A stretch of 64,000 nt of DNA from Salvator merianae (taxonomy: Eukaryota > Chordata > Lepidosauria > Squamata > Teiidae). Position 1 is the stretch's first letter. Every line of letters starts with the position of its first letter. The notes below the pieces were generated by a model that searched no databases, was not told where the DNA came from, and saw only the letters and a list, made by a program, of their open reading frames with translations. The stretch lies in the NCBI GenBank assembly GCA_003586115.2, contig QVOM02000057.1, positions 8,930,611-8,994,610 on the forward strand. Reading direction: 5' to 3'. Below, one piece after another: positions 58,415 through 64,000 of the stretch. The position numbers were made by a program, and so were the translations under genes.

Positions 58415-59110
58415 CTTTGGTTATGTTCTGCTGCCAGCAAAACAGAAGTATGATAGGGTGCTTTGGGAGCTAAAGGTAGGGAATTGGAGAGTGTCAAAGG
58501 ATGAAACTCACTGTATTTTGCATTCACATATAAATTTTTGGGGTCTTAGATGCCACATATTGTAAGATTCCTGTCTCAGAGATGGTACTTTCTGCTGGGT
58601 TCTCTGCTTTATTTGACTTCCTGGCGTGTCTTGTTTTAGCTTGGTGCCAGCTGCTTTCTCAAACATTCAAAGTGAACTGCAGTTTTAGATCATTTGAAAA
58701 TTTGATGTGAATGTGTACGCAGCTTGTGTAGTTTGATTTGAACTAAACCAAACAAGAAGAAAATGTTTGAATCCCTTGAATCCCTATTGCATTTATTCAA
58801 GTTGCAGTGGTTGTTCAGTCACTGCAAACCAAATTGAAGGGGGCACCATGCAGGTGCCACCAGAACCCCCAAGCTGATTCAGGTCACAGTGGTGCAAATA
58901 GGCTCTTTCAAGAGTTAGTGGAGAGAAATGCACATGGCTTTTGAAACACTGACCGGACCAAATCAGTCAGTGAGCTTCAGGGTAGGTAGAAGGCAGAATC
59001 CTGGATACTTTTGTTCTTCATAAGACCTTCTAGCCATGCTGTGGTCTTCTGCATTATAGATGTGCCAAACTGATTTTATTTGAATTCAGTTCATAGTAAT
59101 AAAAGCATCA

Positions 59111-60029
59111 AAATTTCTTTTAGCTGAACCAAGGGTGATGGTGTCAGTATCAGATTCTCTTTTCATTGTTTCTGTATTAAAAGCAGAGAGATGACAAAAA
59201 TATGTATTGATTTAAAAGTTGGAAGAAGGAAAGTCTGAAATGATAGTGGTAGATTTATTTTAGTTAAGGTAGAGTGTTGATAGAAGCTATTGTAAACACA
59301 GTTCGGTTTTTTGTTAGATTACAGATTATTTTTAATATAGCAGAGTTCAGAATTATTTTTTGAGCCTGTTGGTAACACTGGAATTTAAGAATTGTAAGTT
59401 CATGTGATAAGTTGCAGGAAGAGTAAAGTAGCAGTTTCTGAAAGTGATGTTGACAACCTTTGCAAGAAGAAAGTTTGGATGAAAATAGCTGAAGCAGACA
59501 TGAGTCTCTTGTTTTTCTGTGAATATGATTGCAAAGATAGGAGCTATAAATGTTTTTTTCTTACTTGGAGATAAACTTGTGTTGTTGCAAAGCTGTTAGG
59601 AAAAGGAGGTTGAGGAAGGTATGTGTAGGAACTGAATGATAGAGTAAGGCTGATGTAGAGTATGTGTATGTTCTTGAGCTGCCAGAATATCAAGATATAG
59701 TGTCTGTGTTTGAGGGGAAAAGGATACATTTCAAATGGCTGAAACTTTGGTCCTTTGTGGATGTTGATTAGTATGTGTGTATGTTTCTGTGCACTTGGTT
59801 AAGGACTTTTAGTAAGGCTTTTTTAAAACAGTCTTAACAAAAGGGAAGAAGATTTTGCATTGTATGTAAGGAAATCATATACCTTCACAGAGATTCATCT
59901 TTCAGATAATGGAAGCCCTGATTTAGGTAATGTCAAAGTTTGATTATGCTTAATTGGTGTTAGAATTAGGCTTCCCTGCTTGCTTCTTTTGTCTGTATCT
60001 TTCTCTCCCCTCCCCTTCCCTTTCACAGC
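59111..60029. other. Intergenic, nothing recognised
   Basis: AT-rich sequence downstream of duplicon B. Only short chance frames; no repeat signature identified. Confidence 0.6.
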
Positions 60030-60710
60030 AACACATGTGAAAAGGATCTGGGTGTACTAATGGATCACAGATTAAACAAGAGTCAACAGTGTGATGCAGC
60101 TGCAAAATAGGCAAACACCACCCTGAGATGTATCAAGAGGAGCATCAAGTCTACATCATGAGAAGTAATTATCCCGCTTTACTCTACCTTGGTCAGACCT
60201 CATCTGGAGTACTGTGTCAAGTTCTGGGCACCCCAAGTTTAAAAAATGAGATTGACAAACTGGAGAAAGTTCAAAGGAGGGCTACCAAAATGGTGAGTAG
60301 TCTGCAAACAGTGTCCTAAAGAGGAATGGTTAAACGATCTAGGAATGTTTAGCCTGCAGAAGAGAAGACCAAGAGGAGACATGATAGCTGTTTTCATGTA
60401 TCTGAAGGACTGCCACAGTGCAGAGGGATTGGCCCTATTCTCATTTACACAAGAAGGAAGGACTAGAAACTACCCGGAAGAAACTTCAAGGGAGTAGATA
60501 TAGATATTAGGAAAAAAAAAACACCTTTCTGACAGTAAGGGCAATCAGTAAATGGAACAATTTGCCACAGGAGGTGGTGAGCTCTCCTTCCCTGGAAACC
60601 TTCAAGGAGAGACTGGACAGACCTCTGCCTGGGATGGTTTAATGAATCCTGCATTGAGCAAGATGTTGCACTCAATGACACTGGAAGTCCCTTCCAACTC
60701 TATGATTCCC
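60030..60710 (+). mobile_element. CR1 LINE fragment (ORF2 C-terminus and 3' end)
   Basis: Plus-strand codons include LGVLMDHRL near 60045, HLEYCVKFWAP-like codons near 60195 and EKVQRRATKM near 60260, the RT thumb region of CR1. The 3' end CTTCCAACTCTATGATTC closes the fragment. Multiple stops and frameshifts. Confidence 0.85.
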
Positions 60711-61098
60711 CAGATGATAGGCACATGATTACTGAATTGCTTTTATGATATGAATGGTGGAACATTCATTAGGCTTTCTATGCTTTAAACAGATCATTGG
60801 ACAAGTCAGAAAGGTCAAGAATCACACTGCTGAATATTAAGGGATAAAAGGATAGTCTTTACTGAGAACAAACTAAGGAAATTATTGGCATTGCCATAGA
60901 TAGAGTGAATGCAGCAAAACACTCTTCCAGTAATGGTGAAGCTGATAGTTCATCTAGGAATAATGAAATCAGTGCCATAGGACAAACACTCCTAGAAGTT
61001 CAAGTGGCAGGGAGTTCCCAGGATGAACTCTTGGAGAAAGAAAGAGGGTTTGGTTGTTTAAGATTTGAAGCTTGTGATTCTGGTGCTGGTAACGAGAT
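60711..61098. other. Intergenic, nothing recognised
   Basis: No element ends or conserved coding seen. A 78-codon frame at 60905-61141 runs into the adjacent MITE and has no family signature. Confidence 0.55.
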
Positions 61099-61101
61099 TG
61101 T

Positions 61102-61588
61102 GGGTTTTTTTGCACTTACACCAGTAGAATATTCAAATTAGCATGGTTTGGACCAATTGGGATTGGATACGGAGAAGAGTGTTCACACCTGTCAGTGCTG
61201 GAAGCCAGCCAATGCTGGATGTAGTGTGAATGGGAGTGCACTAGTGTGGTAGGCTGGGTCCGGACATGGATCAGAACTGGCCATCAGGGTCTGAACCCCA
61301 AAGTCTGAACCGGGGTGCAAACCATCAGATGCAGCTGTGTGGCCACTTCAGCCATGCCCCGCTACCATTCCAACCCTGGTGGTAGTGTGAATGCACTACT
61401 CCTGATCTGCACCTGTTCACACAGGTCAGGTTGGAGACTACAATTTAGTTGACCACCGCTAATAGGCTTCAGATGAGTATCAGGTGGGTTGGGATGCATT
61501 TCGGATCAGCTGGGGCTGTTTGCCAGTGCAAATGCTGCATTCCAGCAAGTGTCCTGGAGTGTACCACTTGCTAAGTGCAAATACACCC
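61102..61588. mobile_element. GGG...CCC MITE with TGT target duplication
   Basis: The left end GGGTTTTTTTGCACTTAC and the right end reversed GGGTGTATTTGCACTTAGC are inverted repeats. TGT flanks both sides (61099-61101 and 61589-61591). Confidence 0.75.
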
Positions 61589-61943
61589 TGTTCCCATTGC
61601 CCCTGATTAAAGACTTCAGGGTAATCTACCCACTGCCAGGAAGAAACTGTTTTTTTTTTCTCCTAGAGCCCAAAATCTGTGATCCTTCCTCCTCTTTAGG
61701 TTGCCTAAAAATTGAAGTGGAAACAGCAAGGATCCTGTATTGAGTCTAATATGTCTTCCTTCTATAATGACAAACACTAAACACATAAAGACTACATTGA
61801 CAAACACACACAGAGATATGATGCAGACTGATTTCTGCGCAGTCTCCCAAGTGACAATTGAACTGTAACCTAGTATGTAGGGAAAAGTAAACCAGTGAAC
61901 ATCCTTTGATTTCCCTGCCAGGGTATCATCTGACAAAAAACCA

Positions 61944-61967
61944 ACACACACGCACACACACGCACAC

Positions 61968-61999
<32 letters not shown>

Positions 62000-62000
62000 C
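61944..62000. repeat. (CA)n / (CACACG)n microsatellite
   Basis: A CACACACG-interrupted then pure CA run. Confidence 0.95.
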
Positions 62001-63493
62001 TTGATATAATCAGAAACTCAAGTTCCATTTATCTCAGCAACTGAATCCCACAAACACACACACATCCTTGAGAGACATCCTTTTTAAACAACACTCAGAA
62101 CCATGCTAAATGTAACTCCTCTCAAGCCAGAGCTGACTCACCCCCCATTGCTTTCCATTGTAATATTTAGCTGTTTCCCTTTTTTAAAACAACAGCCTCC
62201 CAAAGTCCATGCCTAACTAAAAGGTTTCTAGTATCCATGCACTTACCCATCTTTGATAAAAACTTTGCCAGAACTTTGCTAAGAAGAAATCCTTAACCAG
62301 GTGTACAGAAACATACACGCACATGCCAATCAGCCCTCTGCTCTTCTGCCTACTGAATTTGCTTTTTCAACTCTTCAGCAGACACCCACATTGTGACAAT
62401 ATCTCCTCTTGTCTATACAAAAATATGAATGCTTGCACATCCGTTACAAACCCAGCTGGAATAATATATTCGTGTACATACAGAAATGATGTTTTCATGC
62501 TGGGCTCCACTTTTATCTCCATATTGCCCTCCCAGTTGGTTTCCAGTCCACCCCCAAGGCAAAACTCTGTTTTCCAATTCCTGTATCCCTATGAGATCAG
62601 TTGTGTCTTCCGTCAGTCCCAACAATACAGCCCACATCCTCCCTTCATATTTATTTCCCCTGTCCTTCAACTAATTGCCAATTACCCGCATAAACCAGCA
62701 AAAGCGAGTATTTCAATAACTCCCTTTTATGGCTTTCAATACATCTTCCTCTCAAGTCTGCCTTAAACAATCTTTGTTTTGTTTACCTTATATCAGCGTC
62801 CTAATCTTACTTTAAGCAAATCCTTTCTTTCTGAGATCTTTATTGCAGTCCCCCCAAAGGCCCCCCTCTCCCACTTGCAGTTTCCACCTTTCTTTTCAGC
62901 CTGGCCTGGAATGTTAGTGCAGAAGCCTAGACCATCCTTCAAATCATAGCCAGCAATTGAACACAGTACCCCTTACTACTTGGTTCAAAGCACTTTCAGC
63001 TTCAAAGCACTAGCAACTCCACAGTGCTATTGGGACTACAAGCCACTTGACACTTCCATTCACCAGTAAATCTATGCCCAAGAGATTTGGAAGGCTATAT
63101 GTTCCTTTGCAAGGTCCCCAAAGAGACCAGAGACATCTCTGACCAAAAATGGACTGCTCCACAGTCCTTTATAATCCTCTTTTTGACTTCAGTCTTCCAG
63201 AGGACAAAAGCCCTCACTCACTTCAAGCATTGTTTAGGCTTGAGGTGCAAAACATCATAATGGACCTGAGCTCCCAACTGCTCCCTTGGTCCATAAGTTT
63301 CATCCTCTTTTGGAGAATACTTCTATTTCCTTCTAACAAATTCCTGATTTATATTTATACCTTGGATACCTTACCCTAAATGTCTTTTCTGATAATTAGG
63401 ACTTGTCCCAATACTCTCAAGGACCTTACAGCGCCAAGGCTCTTACCTACAGCCTTTTTCCCATACCCACCACCAGGATCCCTTTTAAAATAC

Positions 63494-63645
63494 TGTAGCC
63501 AGACTACCCAGAATGCATAGCCGTGGAGTGCTGTGCCATTCAAAAGCAGGAGCACAGACACCCTTACTATATTGTAGCCAACAATTACCCAGAATACATA
63601 GCCCTGCCATACAGAAGCAGGCGCACAGACATTCTTACTATATAC
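63494..63645. repeat. Two-unit tandem repeat (about 75 bp)
   Basis: Units begin GTAGCCAGACTACCCAGAAT (63494) and GTAGCCAACAATTACCCAGA (63571). Both continue through GCATAGCC/ACATAGCC, AAGCAGG.GCACAGACA and CTTACTATAT. Confidence 0.8.
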
Positions 63646-63835
63646 AAATGGACATGGATTCCATGAAATATAACTGTCAGGTTTCATATGCAGGGAAACT
63701 AACCAGAATCCTGGACCCTGCAGAGACCAAATTTACCCATGCTTTTCCTCTGTTTGCATCCATTTTTAAAATGACAAGCCTGTTTGCAAATTACCAACAT
63801 TTTTCTTTTATCTCTTGAAGCTAAAAACCCTGGCT

Positions 63836-64000
63836 TAGGGATGTGCACGAAGGCACTTTTCCCTTTTCGCTTCGCAGGAATGCGAAGCTCCTAGGCTTCG
63901 TTTTCGTGCGAAAAAATACGCACGAAAATGAAGCCCTTCGTTTTCGCGGCGAACATTTTCGCCGCGAACGGAAGCAGAGAAAACAAGGCGAAGGGAAGAG
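63836..64000. mobile_element. hAT-type multi-hairpin MITE, copy 3 (cut by window end)
   Basis: Begins TAGGGATGTGCACGAAGGCA and runs into the family's CGAAAACG and AAGGCGAAGGGAAGA modules. The right end and target duplication lie beyond the window. Confidence 0.85.

Larger units (their letters stand above)
37280..59110 (+). repeat. Segmental duplication, copy B (V2R-containing duplicon)
   Basis: Co-linear with 4550-27200. It keeps exon 3 of the V2R gene and has its own insertions: MITEs at 41309, 47491 and 56199, L1s at 48341 and 53450, CR1 at 50717 and a hAT MITE at 57638. Edges are approximate. The left edge lies just inside the L1 at 36261-37255. Confidence 0.85.
61592..63835. other. Intergenic, simple repeats only
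   Basis: Contains a CA microsatellite at 61944-62000 and a two-unit tandem duplication at about 63494-63645. No coding feature is supported. Confidence 0.6.

Noticed and set aside
59111..64000. Third V2R gene or exon downstream
   Set aside because: No exon block of the V2R family was found on either strand.

Overview
The window looks like nuclear DNA of a squamate reptile (lizard or snake; a gecko is possible, but the species cannot be read from the sequence). The basis is two tandem, same-strand type-2 vomeronasal receptor (V2R, class C GPCR) genes of the squamate kind, with CR1 and L1 LINEs, a tRNA-derived SINE and many hAT-like and 3-bp-TSD MITEs. All protein genes with a host function are V2R exons on the + strand. 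Everything else recognisable is introns, mobile elements or assembly gaps.

Layout. 1-4550: microsatellite, an antisense CR1 endonuclease fragment, then about 3 kb with nothing assignable. About 4550-27200: duplicon A with V2R copy A (exon 1 5470-5720, exon 2 7563-7848, exon 4 19532-19759, exon 5 22792-22918, exon 6 23839-24734). The large exon 3, which encodes most of the ligand-binding lobe, is gone. Comparison with copy B places the deletion near 12257-12425. 27418: a single N where a roughly 1.8-kb stretch (25597-27417) starts again (27419-29449). 29232-33110: a long antisense CR1 with endonuclease and reverse-transcriptase domains, broken by a 201-bp hAT MITE and by a 200-N gap whose two flanks are the same sequence. 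33240-36260: a candidate LTR and gag-like debris. 36261-37255: antisense L1 3' end. About 37280-59110: duplicon B with V2R copy B, all six exons open with matching splice phases (38197-56179, predicted 880 aa). 59110-64000: a CR1 fragment, MITEs, simple repeats, and the start of a third multi-hairpin hAT MITE cut by the window edge.

How it fits together. The two receptors come from one segmental duplication of about 22 kb. Exons, splice sites, intron sequence, the 5' flank and one MITE (9292-9847 and 42561-42950) are shared. Later insertions are copy-specific. Copy A has a U6 pseudogene, a hAT MITE, a decayed hAT transposase, a SINE, CR1 and a 1.15-kb MITE. Copy B has two L1s, CR1, MITEs and a hAT MITE. 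Copy B is predicted to encode a chemoreceptor of vomeronasal sensory neurons. Copy A is best called a pseudogene, although exon 3 is a phase 0-0 exon, so its loss keeps the remaining five exons in frame (595 codons).

The strongest points for a second look are the in-frame exon 3 loss, the probable assembly duplications at 27418 and 31515-31714, the hAT MITE with a paralogous empty site, the multi-hairpin hAT MITE family, and a MITE family with GGG...CCC ends and 3-bp target duplications. I saw no sign of a wholly new enzymatic or defence system.
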